64,000 bases of DNA from Pseudomonadota bacterium (GTDB lineage: Bacteria > Pseudomonadota > Gammaproteobacteria > Burkholderiales > Rhodocyclaceae): positions 1 through 64,000 of the forward strand of contig JAFEDK010000047.1 of NCBI GenBank assembly GCA_018241665.1, given 5' to 3'. Below, piece by piece: positions 26,282 to 35,693 of the stretch. Numbering within the stretch: the stretch's first letter is position 1; every line of letters begins with the position of its first letter. The translations under genes were made by a program, and so were the position numbers. The notes beneath the pieces are model-generated. The model ran no database searches and was not told where the DNA came from. It was given only the letters and a program-made list of their open reading frames with translations.

Positions 26282-26653
26282 ATGATCTGCTCAGATGCAT
26301 TCTCTTCATCAAACGACCTTTTGCTTGAAGCGACGAGTCGTCGCCTGAAGGCCCTCGGACTGCAAACGCTCCAGGCGACGGATTCGGGAGACGCCGAGAC
26401 GGTCACGGCCTTGTTTGCCCAGTTCATCGACTGCGCGTATCGCAGCTACGCGTTAGAGGAGCGCTGGCTCAAGGCCTGTGCGAGCCCTGATCGGGAAGCC
26501 CATCTTCGGGAACACACCTACCTGATCGAACTGACCGCCGAGCTCTACATGAACCTCATGGACGATGACCGACGGACCTGCGCTTCAATACGTCAGGTAC
26601 TGCAGGAGGCCTTCCTGCCGCACATTACTGTCCGGGACCGCGGCTCATACTGA
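26282..26653 (+). CDS. Hemerythrin-like protein, partly degenerate
   Basis: A 123-residue helical protein. YALEERWLKACASPDREAHLREH and the C-terminal LPHITVRD match the iron-ligand pattern of bacterial hemerythrin (E, HxxxH, H, D), but the first His of the usual HxxxE is Tyr or Ser here. It could bind a single metal or have lost its di-iron site. It lies 21 bases after the sensor kinase on the same strand, so it is probably co-transcribed. A cytoplasmic oxygen or metal-binding accessory role is inference. Confidence 0.6.
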   Translation: MICSDAFSSSNDLLLEATSRRLKALGLQTLQATDSGDAETVTALFAQFIDCAYRSYALEERWLKACASPDREAHLREHTYLIELTAELYMNLMDDDRRTCASIRQVLQEAFLPHITVRDRGSY

Positions 26654-26696
26654 ACCACCACACTGTGGCTTCATGAGCGGAGTGCGCTATCTGCCG

Positions 26697-26740
26697 GATA
26701 TATCCAGTGGATACATTCTCTTTTTTGATCTAGTATCCGA
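26697..26740 (+). promoter_or_regulatory. Repeated GGATA/TATCC half-sites before toxin-antitoxin-like pair
   Basis: GGATATATCC (26697-26706) is a perfect palindrome, followed by GTGGATAC and, after a T-rich tract, GTATCCG. The clustered inverted half-sites 50-90 bases before the small gene at 26789 would suit an antitoxin-controlled operator. No experimental support. Confidence 0.35.
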
Positions 26741-26788
26741 GTGCCTTCCCGCCGCGTGGAAGGCGTTCTTACGTACTGTGCCCTTACC

Positions 26789-26998
26789 ATGAAACACTCT
26801 GCCCGCAGCCTTCTTATGAAGAAACACGCTTCGTCCCTCAAGGCGAAGAAGCGGCTTGTCGTGTCCGTGGAGTCTGTCCGGCCGACTCAGGCTGTTCAGG
26901 AGCGCGCGGTACATCTGGCCGCTGCGGCTCGGCGCGCCAAAGAAGCCCACTTCCTCGACAAGTACCGGATCGCGCTGCCCCCGGCTGATGCTGCCTGA
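26789..26998 (+). CDS. Small basic protein, possible antitoxin
   Basis: A 69-residue basic protein (MKHSARSLLMKKH). An alternative in-frame ATG lies at 26816. KKRLVVSVESVRPTQAVQERAVHLAAAARRAKEAHFLDKY suggests a beta strand followed by two helices, and the tail is Pro/Ala-rich. I do not recognise a ribbon-helix-helix antitoxin signature with confidence. It ends 11 bases inside the following GNAT gene, the overlap typical of toxin-antitoxin operons, and inverted repeats precede it. The role as antitoxin is inferred from this arrangement. Confidence 0.55.
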   Translation: MKHSARSLLMKKHASSLKAKKRLVVSVESVRPTQAVQERAVHLAAAARRAKEAHFLDKYRIALPPADAA

Positions 26999-27551
26999 AG
27001 AGGGCTATGGCTACCTCCCGATCACGGAGGTGGAGCCCGCGACCCTTGGGGCATTCACCTGCGGAAAGCCTCGGCTGGACGAGTTCCTGACCACACAGGC
27101 GCGGGCCTTGCATGAAACCAGACTGGGCTTCACCAACGTGGTCTTCCATCAGCAGTTCGAAGGTCCAGTCGGCTACTTCACGCTCGCCAACGACGCGATC
27201 AAGCTCAACGACTCCGAGAAGTTCGAATTGGGGTTCGGTGAGCACATCGAACTTGCTGCCTTTCCCGCCGTCAAGATCGGGCGACTTGCGGTCCATCAGG
27301 ATCTGCAACGCAGGGGAGTGGGCGGCGCCTTGATGGCACTCCTCCTCGGTGACATTCTCAATACAGCGGGCTTGTCTGCTGCGCGATTGATCGTCGTCGA
27401 TGCGGACAACGACGACGCAGTTCTCTGCTTCTACGAAAAGCTCGGTTTCGAGACCAGCCTGTGGGCGGAAGACATGGCCAAGAACCACACTAAGAAGCGC
27501 GCTTCCGCCGCCACGATCAAGATGCACCGGGACGTCTTCAAGGGCCTCTGA
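26988..27551 (+). CDS. GNAT acetyltransferase, possible toxin
   Basis: A 187-residue protein from ATG at 26988. It shows the Gcn5-type fold: FTCGKPRLDEFL at the start, VGYFTLAND, IGRLAVHQDLQRRGVGG (acetyl-CoA pyrophosphate loop RRGVGG) and later ADNDDAVLCFYEKLGFE. The N-terminal pattern 'CGKPxLDxFL' is also found in GNAT toxins such as TacT and AtaT, which acetylate aminoacyl-tRNA. Together with the overlapping small upstream gene this argues for a toxin. The C-terminal part (KNHTKKRASAATIKMHRDVF) is longer and more basic than in most such toxins. Confidence 0.75.
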   Translation: MLPEEGYGYLPITEVEPATLGAFTCGKPRLDEFLTTQARALHETRLGFTNVVFHQQFEGPVGYFTLANDAIKLNDSEKFELGFGEHIELAAFPAVKIGRLAVHQDLQRRGVGGALMALLLGDILNTAGLSAARLIVVDADNDDAVLCFYEKLGFETSLWAEDMAKNHTKKRASAATIKMHRDVFKGL

Positions 27552-27567
27552 ACGCGAGTTGAAGCGA

Positions 27568-27583
27568 ATGGTCCGAAGACCAT
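27568..27583. terminator. Hairpin between convergent GNAT and CopK-like genes
   Basis: ATGGTC and GACCAT form a 6-base-pair stem around a CGAA tetraloop, 12 bases before the CopK-like stop. A small stem without a long T tract; weak evidence for a bidirectional terminator. Confidence 0.35.
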
Positions 27584-27594
27584 CCGCCACCACC

Positions 27595-27870
27595 TCAGAA
27601 CTTCGGGTTCAGCGTTCCCTTTTCGGTGATTGTCTTCCACAGGGCATCGTTCTTCATCACGTACTTGGCTCCGTCCTTGGCTTCCATCGTCACACCGTTC
27701 CGCATCTTGACGCGATTGCCGGCGGCGTCGATATGAACCATCGTCCCGTCCTTTTTCACAAAGACTTTGCCACCATCCTTGAGCTCAATGGTCTGTGCCG
27801 TGACCCGCTCGCCGGCGGCCAAAGCGGACAGTGAGACAGCCAGTAACAAGGGTATCAACAGCTTGCGCAT
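27595..27870 (-). CDS. CopK-like periplasmic copper-binding protein
   Basis: A 91-residue protein. AAGGAGA sits six bases before the ATG at 27870, so I use that start rather than the ATG at 27888. After a signal peptide the mature part reads IELKDGGKVFVKKDGTM and, later, MEAKDGAKYVMKNDALWK, the repeated 'K-DG-K' pattern of CopK, a periplasmic beta-sandwich protein of Cupriavidus that binds Cu(I) through Met residues. Met residues are present but fewer than in CopK. It is isolated on the minus strand. Confidence 0.75.
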   Translation of the reverse strand: MRKLLIPLLLAVSLSALAAGERVTAQTIELKDGGKVFVKKDGTMVHIDAAGNRVKMRNGVTMEAKDGAKYVMKNDALWKTITEKGTLNPKF

Positions 27871-28387
27871 GATCATTCTCCTTCGCATGGATTAGATTGA
27901 TTGCATTTGCTTTTCTGGGTCGATCTACCACATCTGAATCACCTCCATTTCCGATTCAGGGTTGAGGTGACACCGCCGCCGCAGGTCGGCCGAGATCACG
28001 AACAGTGATCGGAGCGGCACGGTGATCATGTCGCCAAACCTTGGAACAGGCCGGCAGCCATCGCCATCTCGCAGAGGCAGCGGGGATGACCAGCGTTCGG
28101 AGCCAGCAAGAGGAGGCCTGAGCCAAGCTCAGGGCCTTGGCCGACATCCAGCATATGTCGAGCCTCGGTACTGGGGACCGCGGTGCCTAAGGCCAGTGCA
28201 AGAGCGAAACAAACGAAGCCAATGGACAGCGCGGAGCGAGTCGGCGAACACGGAGCCTCCAGACATGGAAACGAATCAGCTCGGGCGAATCCCCATGCGA
28301 GCGAGCCTAAAGGTCACAAGCACGGGGGAGCAGAACCGTTGTGCTGTATCGACCGCTCAGGTCGTCAGCACAGTGTCGTCGGGAGGC
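27871..28387. other. No supported gene; possible structured RNA or intron remnant
   Basis: About 500 bases separate the CopK-like gene from the next minus-strand gene. A perfect small hairpin (GATCAC, loop GAACA, GTGATC) lies at 27994-28010, and GC-rich complementary runs follow. A plus-strand reading frame from 28022 runs into the opposite gene but has no recognisable domain or ribosome-binding site. The mix of short stems and unlikely coding character could fit the 5' part of a group II intron or other structured RNA, but I cannot show intron ends or a reverse transcriptase. Confidence 0.3.
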
Positions 28388-28801
28388 CTAAATGCGGAAG
28401 CAGCAGTGCAAGATGGCGTGCGGTGGGAACGACTCAGCGAGGAAGTTGGCTAAGGCGGCAGGCGGGAACCGGAAATTCAGCTCGGATGCTGTGGAAACGA
28501 CATAGAGGCTGGTCAGCAGAATTGCAGGCAGCGTCGGGATCTGCGTCTGATCATTCAGCTGACCAAAATGGGCATGTTCGGTGCAAAGATTGGGATTAGC
28601 CATGTCCGGTCGCTCCATCCCGTCACAACAGGCGGGTATGTCCATGGATGGGTTGTCGTCCGAGGACATGATGGATACCGATACTTGATTCAATCCAACC
28701 GGAGAGGACTGAGGACAGGCATACGACACAACCGCCATTTGCGCGAACAGAAATACCCCAATCAACAGATGACAGATTAGTTGTTTGAAGTGGCGGGTCA
28801 T
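28388..28801 (-). CDS. Small Cys/His protein with signal peptide, copper-cluster type
   Basis: A 137-residue protein from ATG at 28801; a GTG three codons earlier is possible. A signal or membrane helix is followed by a luminal Cys (YACPQ), then IPACCDGM, an NLCTEHAHFGQ stretch, a second hydrophobic helix near LPAILLTSLYVV and a C-terminus PPHAILHCCFRI. Cys and His pairs of this kind occur in small envelope proteins of copper clusters, but I do not recognise a named family. It may insert in the membrane with two helices. Confidence 0.65.
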   Translation of the reverse strand: MTRHFKQLICHLLIGVFLFAQMAVVSYACPQSSPVGLNQVSVSIMSSDDNPSMDIPACCDGMERPDMANPNLCTEHAHFGQLNDQTQIPTLPAILLTSLYVVSTASELNFRFPPAALANFLAESFPPHAILHCCFRI

Positions 28802-29284
28802 GGTTAACACGCCACAGCGTCAGGCTGACGACGTCCGTTGGCATCGGGCTCACTTTGATCGAGGTCTGCGCCTCCCAAACGGAACCTGCTGCAAGTGCTG
28901 CGATGATCGGATGAGACCATGGCATTAGTGCGCCAACACAACGCTCGGCAAGGTTTTCCAGCGTGGCGACTATCGCCCTCCACTGATTGATTGGCTCGAG
29001 AATTTCGGCGTCGCCGGGTCATTTCACACCACACATGAAAGCACAACTCATTTTCACTTAATGAAGTCTAGTTCAGACAATGTCGGGGGACCACCACCGA
29101 ATCCAGCTAAGATTGTTTGCAAACGCGTCAACTGGGTATTTGCCTTCGGTCCGATAGGGCGGGCATCCGGCGCGTCCAGCGCCCGGCACTACCGCGTCAG
29201 CGGGGCCAGGCGGATCCCCGCATGAGAAGGCCGCCGGCACGAAACACAGCCGCGGCAGAGCATCCACATCGAACACCCCAGTTC
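28802..29284. other. Gene-free spacer between copper and mercury modules
   Basis: I see no supported gene in these 480 bases. Short minus-strand frames exist but lack domains and ribosome-binding sites. No Tn21-type inverted repeat is evident, so the merA-side end of the mercury transposon is missing or too degraded to see. No merD, merE or resolvase fragment could be recognised. Confidence 0.5.
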
Positions 29285-31265
<1,981 letters not shown>

Positions 31266-31277
31266 GACAATATTCTT

Positions 31278-31628
31278 TCAGTAGAACAGCGGCAGGACAT
31301 AGGGAAAAACGAGGGCAACCAAGACCAAGGTGGCCACGATCCAGAAGATCGCCCTGTAGGCCTTCGCCACCCGCGGCACGGCACACACCTCACCCGGCGT
31401 GCAGGCCTGAACCGGGCGGAAGATGCTGCGCCAGGCGGAAAACAGTGCGATGAGCGCCGCACCGATGAAGAACGGTCGGTACGGTTCCAGCACGGTCAGA
31501 TTGCCGATCCAGGCACCCGAGAAGCCGAGCGCGACCAGCACGAGCGGGCCGAGGCAGCAGGTCGAGGCGAGGACGGCCGCTACGCCGCCGGTCGCCAGTG
31601 CGCCACGGCCGTTCTTGGGTTCCAACAT
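31278..31628 (-). CDS. merT: MerT, inner-membrane mercury transporter
   Basis: A 116-residue protein from ATG at 31628, with AAGGAGA before it. Three hydrophobic helices are visible. Cys pairs lie in helix 1 (ASTCCLGPL) and in the loop between helices 2 and 3 (QACTPGEVCAV), the arrangement by which MerT takes Hg(II) from MerP to MerA. It is the first structural gene of the leftward mer operon, directly behind the mer operator. Confidence 0.97.
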   Translation of the reverse strand: MLEPKNGRGALATGGVAAVLASTCCLGPLVLVALGFSGAWIGNLTVLEPYRPFFIGAALIALFSAWRSIFRPVQACTPGEVCAVPRVAKAYRAIFWIVATLVLVALVFPYVLPLFY

Positions 31629-31663
31629 CAGGTTCTCCTTCCGGGATTTCGCTTGATGTTGTA

Positions 31664-31694
31664 ACGTTATTTCCGTAGTCAACTACGGAGTCAA
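31664..31694 (-). promoter_or_regulatory. mer operator-promoter
   Basis: On the minus strand a -35 TTGACT (31689-31694) and a -10 TAACGT (31664-31669) are separated by 19 bases. Within the spacer lies a perfect dyad (CCGTAGT and ACTACGG, 31673-31688). The overlong spacer with a dyad is the hallmark of MerR-controlled promoters. It drives merTPA; merR starts at 31700 on the other strand. Confidence 0.85.
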
Positions 31695-31699
31695 GCGCC

Positions 31700-32107
31700 A
31701 TGGAGAACGCTTCGGAGAACCTGACCATCGGGGCCTTCGCCAAAGCAGGCGGGGTCAATGTGGAGACGATCCGCTTCTATCAACGCAAGGGCCTGCTGCC
31801 GGAGCCGGAGCGGCCGTATGGACGCATCCGCCGCTATGGGCAGACGGACGTGGCGCGGGTGAAGTTTGTGAAATCAGCCCAGCGCTTGGGGTTCAGCCTG
31901 GAGGAAATCAGCCAACTCCTGAGGCTGGAGGACGGCACGCATTGCGGCGAGGCGGCTGAATTGGCTGCTCTACGCCTGGCTGATGTACGTGCCCGCCTAG
32001 CAGACCTCAAGCAAATGGAGGTGGCGCTGTCGAAGTTGGTGAGCGAGTGCAACGCGCACCACGGCAATGTCTCCTGCCCACTGATCGCGGCTTTGCACTG
32101 CTGCTAG
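31700..32107 (+). CDS. merR: MerR, mercury-responsive regulator
   Basis: A 135-residue dimeric regulator that represses and, with Hg(II), activates the mer promoter. The helix-turn-helix includes [19 protein letters not shown]. The three Hg(II)-binding residues are at their conserved numbers: Cys82, Cys117 and Cys126. The end reads ALHCC. It is divergent from merT, with the operator in the 70-base gap. Twenty bases after its stop lies a Tn501/Tn21-type inverted-repeat remnant. Confidence 0.98.
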   Translation: MENASENLTIGAFAKAGGVNVETIRFYQRKGLLPEPERPYGRIRRYGQTDVARVKFVKSAQRLGFSLEEISQLLRLEDGTHCGEAAELAALRLADVRARLADLKQMEVALSKLVSECNAHHGNVSCPLIAALHCC

Positions 32108-32126
32108 GTCAAAAGCCGTCGCGCGC

Positions 32127-32164
32127 CTTAGCGTACGATTTTTCCGTTTCGTGAGCTGCGTGGG
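32127..32164. repeat. Tn501/Tn21-type terminal inverted-repeat remnant
   Basis: The plus strand begins CTTAGCGTACGATTTTTCCG, which is the inner half of the 38-base end of Tn501/Tn21 transposons (TCGTACGCTAAG at its inner border). The outer part (TTTCGTGAGCTGCG) is degenerate and does not end in the expected CCCC. In Tn501 and Tn21 the mer genes likewise start close to this end. The mercury module was therefore probably acquired on such a transposon. Confidence 0.7.
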
Positions 32165-32245
32165 TCAGGTGATCGCGGACTAGAGACTCCACAGCCCCAT
32201 GTACGTCATCAAGGACCTCTACACGCGTCAGCTGCGACTGACAGG

Positions 32246-32944
32246 CTACCCCCTCCCGTGAAACGCCTCCAAGTAGGTCGACCATACGCCGTTGAGGAGT
32301 TGCCGGTAGCGATGTATGTCGCCCGGACGAACGAAAAGGTCTTGTCCGAAGAGCGGTGCCCCGATGTCCGGTTTATGGACGATGACCCTCGGGTCATCGA
32401 GCGCATCCTGCTCCCAATCGGCCAGAAACAGGTGAGGCGCCACCACATAGAGCTCGTGGGCCGATGTGCCGTCGCCGTGCTTGACGGTATTTGCCAGCAG
32501 ACGAAGTTCGTTCAGACAGGAACGCTGGTCTGCACTCAGGACAGAATTGGGGAGTGCCTTATCCCATTCCTTCAGCACATCGGGCCCGAACTTGAGCGGC
32601 TTTTGATGTAGAACACGAACGTGGAACGCCCGGACTTGCTGCTCAAACAGGTGGTAGAGACTGACCGCGAACATGTTCTGAAGCCCTTGGCGCAAATCGA
32701 GCACAATGTCGAAATGCGCTAACGACGCCTCGAAAGCGGCCTCATGGGCCATTTGCGGATCGAGCCCGTTGCCATCGTTGGCACACTCACGGCTCGCTCG
32801 GTACGCTTCCTGTTGAAGCGCCTCGACTTCCGCGTGCACGGAGTCAAAGGTCGGCAGGAGGCGCACCGTCAAGGTCTCGACAAGCCGGTCAATCTGATTG
32901 CGGTACAGCTGTCGGTAATGTTCCAGTTCCCAGTGAGTCAGCAT
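32246..32944 (-). CDS. Protein of unknown function, HEPN-like pattern
   Basis: A 232-residue, mostly helical cytoplasmic protein. LNELRLLANTVKHGDG is its most conserved-looking part and recalls the 'R...H' active-site pattern of HEPN RNases, though the spacing is not exact. The C-terminal half (LFVRPGDIHRYRQLLN) shows no known motif. No partner gene is adjacent; its neighbours are merR (convergent) and the FTR1-like permease. Defence or stress functions are typical of HEPN proteins, but the assignment is weak. Confidence 0.5.
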   Translation of the reverse strand: MLTHWELEHYRQLYRNQIDRLVETLTVRLLPTFDSVHAEVEALQQEAYRASRECANDGNGLDPQMAHEAAFEASLAHFDIVLDLRQGLQNMFAVSLYHLFEQQVRAFHVRVLHQKPLKFGPDVLKEWDKALPNSVLSADQRSCLNELRLLANTVKHGDGTSAHELYVVAPHLFLADWEQDALDDPRVIVHKPDIGAPLFGQDLFVRPGDIHRYRQLLNGVWSTYLEAFHGRG

Positions 32945-32986
32945 CGCCGTCCTGTCCTCGCCAAAGGCCGGGGGACAACGACGTTA

Positions 32987-34915
32987 TCACGATTGCGTGG
33001 CGGCCCGTTGCGACCTCAAATTGTAGGCGACGCTTGCCACAATAATGAGCAGGATCAGGACCTGTGCGGTAACGGTCTGGATCGACGGGTAAACGCCAAG
33101 AACATCGATGCGCGGTATCGAGATAGGCGTGATCTGCAGGATGCCGACCTTTTGCAGTGCGGCCACACCTTTGCCCATCAGAACGACGGCGAGCACCCCC
33201 ACGAGGGCTGAACTGAAGGCAAAGAACTGGCTGATCGGCAGACGTGCCGCGGAGCGCAGGAGTACCGCTGCGACCGCCGCCAGGATGACGATGCCGGAGG
33301 CGAGGCCGGCAAGCAGATAGACGCCATTGTCCTGGGTCCAGAGCGCCGCATAGAAGAGGACCGTTTCAAAGACTTCGCGATAGACGGTGACGAACGACAG
33401 TACGAACAGCATCAATGCCGACTTCTTGCTCAGGGCAGACGACAATTTTTCCTTCACATAGGTCTGCCAACGACCCGCAAGACTCTTCTGGTGCATCCAC
33501 ATGCCCACCGCCAGGAGTACAACGGCGGCAAACACGGCGGAAACCCCCTCCGTCATCTCGCGGCTGGCGCCGCTCACATCCACGACATAGGTCGCCACTA
33601 GCCAGGTCAGCCCCCCGGCGGTGAGCGCTGTCATCCATCCCGCATGCACGTAGGGCAGCACATCGGTGCGATCCGCTTTTTTCAGGAATGCCATCATCGC
33701 GACAACCACCAGCAAGGCTTCCAGGCCTTCCCGCAGCAGGATGGTCAGTGCGCCAAGGAAGGTCGAGAGGGCGTCTTTGGTGCCCCCCAAGGCCTCCTGC
33801 GCTTCATCGAGCTGGGCTTGCAGTTGCTGGGCAATGTCGTGGGCACGCTCGACCTGCCCGGCAGTCAGTGCATTGCGGTAGAGCCCCATCGTCTTTTCGA
33901 TGTCGTGGAAAAGCGCTTGATTCTTGGCGGCCAGCGCCGGCTCGACGGGCTCGAAGCCATCCAGATAGGCCGACAATGCCAGCTGCGAGGCCAAGCGTTC
34001 GTTTCCGTTGTCCAGCGCGACAACGCTCTCCCTCAGCTTGTCTTTCGCGATCTGTATGCTGCCCGTGTTTGACGTTGCGAGTAACTGGGGCGTGCTCCGT
34101 AGGTAGGCGGTGAGCTGGCGAGCGGCATCGGCGCCGACGGTCTTGGCGAGCGCTGCCTCGGAATGCTGGCTCAGCGTCGCCAGGGTCGGCACGGCCTCAC
34201 GGAGGGCAGGTTGCGCGGCCCACAATTTGGCCCCTGCCTGCTGATCGGCCTCGGAGTACGACAGCGTCGAGGCGAAGTAGGCCAGTGCCCAGCGGTCTTC
34301 GTCCGAGAGCTGTACGAATCCCGGCATGGACGTTCCCGCCACACCTCGCGTGATGATCTGCTGAAGCGCAAACACACTGCGCTCCCGGGCGCGTTCGTGG
34401 TCGGCCAGCGCGATGGGAGGTGGGTTCAGCTTGGCAGCGAGTGGGCCGTCCGCATGCCCCGAGACGCCGTGGCACGACGCGCATTGGCTCTGATAGAGCG
34501 TGGCGCCCCGTTGTAGATCGGGCAACTTGCCGGGGGCCATCGAGACCGGATAGGCCGCGATGAGTCCGCCTGCCAATTTGCGTGCCTGTTCTCCCACAGA
34601 TGCGGCCGAAGCCTTTTGTGCGATGAGCGCACGTAGCGCCGCTGCATCGCTCGCCAGGGTCGGAGCGGCCGGCACCGCTGGCAATTCGGCCAACTGTCGT
34701 TCTGCGGCCTGTGCGAACTCCTGCATCTCGGCATATTCGGCTTCGTTGGCGACCTGTCCCTCATTAACGGAACGGCCATAGTCGACGGCAAGGTAATCCA
34801 GCAGCTGCCAGATCTGCTTGGTCTTGTCTTGCGTCGCTTGAGGCGCAACTTGGGCGATCGAGACCGTCGCAACCAAAGAAAACAGAACGATTGAAAGGAG
34901 ACGCAGGGCTTGCAT
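32987..34915 (-). CDS. Cytochrome c-FTR1 fusion iron permease
   Basis: About 642 residues from the ATG near 34915, where a signal peptide begins (an upstream TTG start would add 20 basic residues). A periplasmic cytochrome c domain has CASCH (145-149) with a candidate Met ligand in GTSMPGF. The second half is an FTR1-type permease with about seven helices and the iron motifs LREGLEALLVVVAMMAFLKK and YREVFE. Such fusions oxidise Fe(II) and import Fe(III), or move another metal. It is flanked by lead/cadmium resistance genes, and PbrT-like proteins of lead operons belong to the same permease family, so lead uptake is an alternative. Confidence 0.88.
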   Translation of the reverse strand: MQALRLLSIVLFSLVATVSIAQVAPQATQDKTKQIWQLLDYLAVDYGRSVNEGQVANEAEYAEMQEFAQAAERQLAELPAVPAAPTLASDAAALRALIAQKASAASVGEQARKLAGGLIAAYPVSMAPGKLPDLQRGATLYQSQCASCHGVSGHADGPLAAKLNPPPIALADHERARERSVFALQQIITRGVAGTSMPGFVQLSDEDRWALAYFASTLSYSEADQQAGAKLWAAQPALREAVPTLATLSQHSEAALAKTVGADAARQLTAYLRSTPQLLATSNTGSIQIAKDKLRESVVALDNGNERLASQLALSAYLDGFEPVEPALAAKNQALFHDIEKTMGLYRNALTAGQVERAHDIAQQLQAQLDEAQEALGGTKDALSTFLGALTILLREGLEALLVVVAMMAFLKKADRTDVLPYVHAGWMTALTAGGLTWLVATYVVDVSGASREMTEGVSAVFAAVVLLAVGMWMHQKSLAGRWQTYVKEKLSSALSKKSALMLFVLSFVTVYREVFETVLFYAALWTQDNGVYLLAGLASGIVILAAVAAVLLRSAARLPISQFFAFSSALVGVLAVVLMGKGVAALQKVGILQITPISIPRIDVLGVYPSIQTVTAQVLILLIIVASVAYNLRSQRAATQS

Positions 34916-35087
34916 GAGGGGTCTTACCGTTGAATGTCTTTTTTTGATTCTGCGTCCAAATGAGAATGCGTGCAATTCCTTTTCTCATGCGCGATCCTTC
35001 CCAACGCGAATCGCGTCGCTTCACGACGCCTCACGCCTGAGACGCGGCAGATGATGGCCCTGGGGTTGCGCAAGGCACCTTCAACCA

Positions 35088-35579
35088 TCACGCGCCGCCT
35101 CCCTGTCTTGGGGGCACATGCTGTCGCCCACCGGCATGCGTGGCGGCGAGATGGCTCTCCGATGCGGCGGGCGTGGTGAGCTCTGCCCCTCCATGGGATA
35201 GCTCGTTCAAGATCCCGCACTCGGCCGCTTGTCGGCCTTCCTGGCAACACTCGCGCAACGTCTGAAGCTGCTTTTCCAACTGCTGCAACTCCCGTATCCG
35301 CTCGGCAACGTGGCCGATATGGGCATCGAGCAACGCGTTGACGTCTTCGCAACTCTCCGACGGAGTGTCCCTGAAACGCAGGAGCACCCGGATTTCGTCC
35401 TGCGTCATGTCAAGGGAGCGACATCGCCGAATGAAGGCGAGGCGTTCGAGATGAACGGCATCGTAGATCCGATAGTTGCCTTCCGTCCGCGCAGCACGCG
35501 GGAGCAACCCTTCGCGCTCGTAGTAACGAATGGTGTCCACCGGCGTACCTGTCTGCTGGGCGAGCTGACCGATTTTCAT
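35088..35579 (-). CDS. PbrR/CadR-type MerR-family metal regulator
   Basis: A 163-residue regulator from ATG at 35579 (MKIGQLAQQTG). The DNA-binding domain has TIRYYEREGLLP. Metal-binding Cys residues are at 77, 112 and 121, the three-cysteine arrangement of CadR and PbrR, which respond to Cd(II), Pb(II) and Zn(II). The C-terminal tail is His-containing (SESHLAATHAGGRQH), as in CadR. It is divergent from the Cad/Znt ATPase and probably controls the long-spacer promoter at 35643. Confidence 0.93.
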   Translation of the reverse strand: MKIGQLAQQTGTPVDTIRYYEREGLLPRAARTEGNYRIYDAVHLERLAFIRRCRSLDMTQDEIRVLLRFRDTPSESCEDVNALLDAHIGHVAERIRELQQLEKQLQTLRECCQEGRQAAECGILNELSHGGAELTTPAASESHLAATHAGGRQHVPPRQGGGA

Positions 35580-35642
35580 TGCAAGGCCTGAAGCCCGGCG
35601 TGGGCTCAAAAGTGAATCGAGGAAGGTCATCACCTTACCCGC

Positions 35643-35673
35643 TTGACTCTGGAGTTACTACAGGGTTTTCAAT
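35643..35673 (+). promoter_or_regulatory. MerR-family promoter of the Cd/Zn/Pb ATPase
   Basis: -35 TTGACT (35643-35648), a 19-base spacer and -10 TTCAAT (35668-35673). The imperfect dyad ACTCTG...CAGGGT spans 35646-35666. This matches promoters regulated by CadR/PbrR. The ATPase start lies 21 bases beyond. Confidence 0.8.
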
Positions 35674-35693
35674 GGCGGCAACCGGAGATCACC

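Noticed and set aside
28022-28453. Plus-strand frame resembling a leader of an intron-encoded protein
   Set aside because: No ribosome-binding site or domain, and it runs into the 3' end of a minus-strand gene. I keep only the possibility of a structured RNA in the interval.
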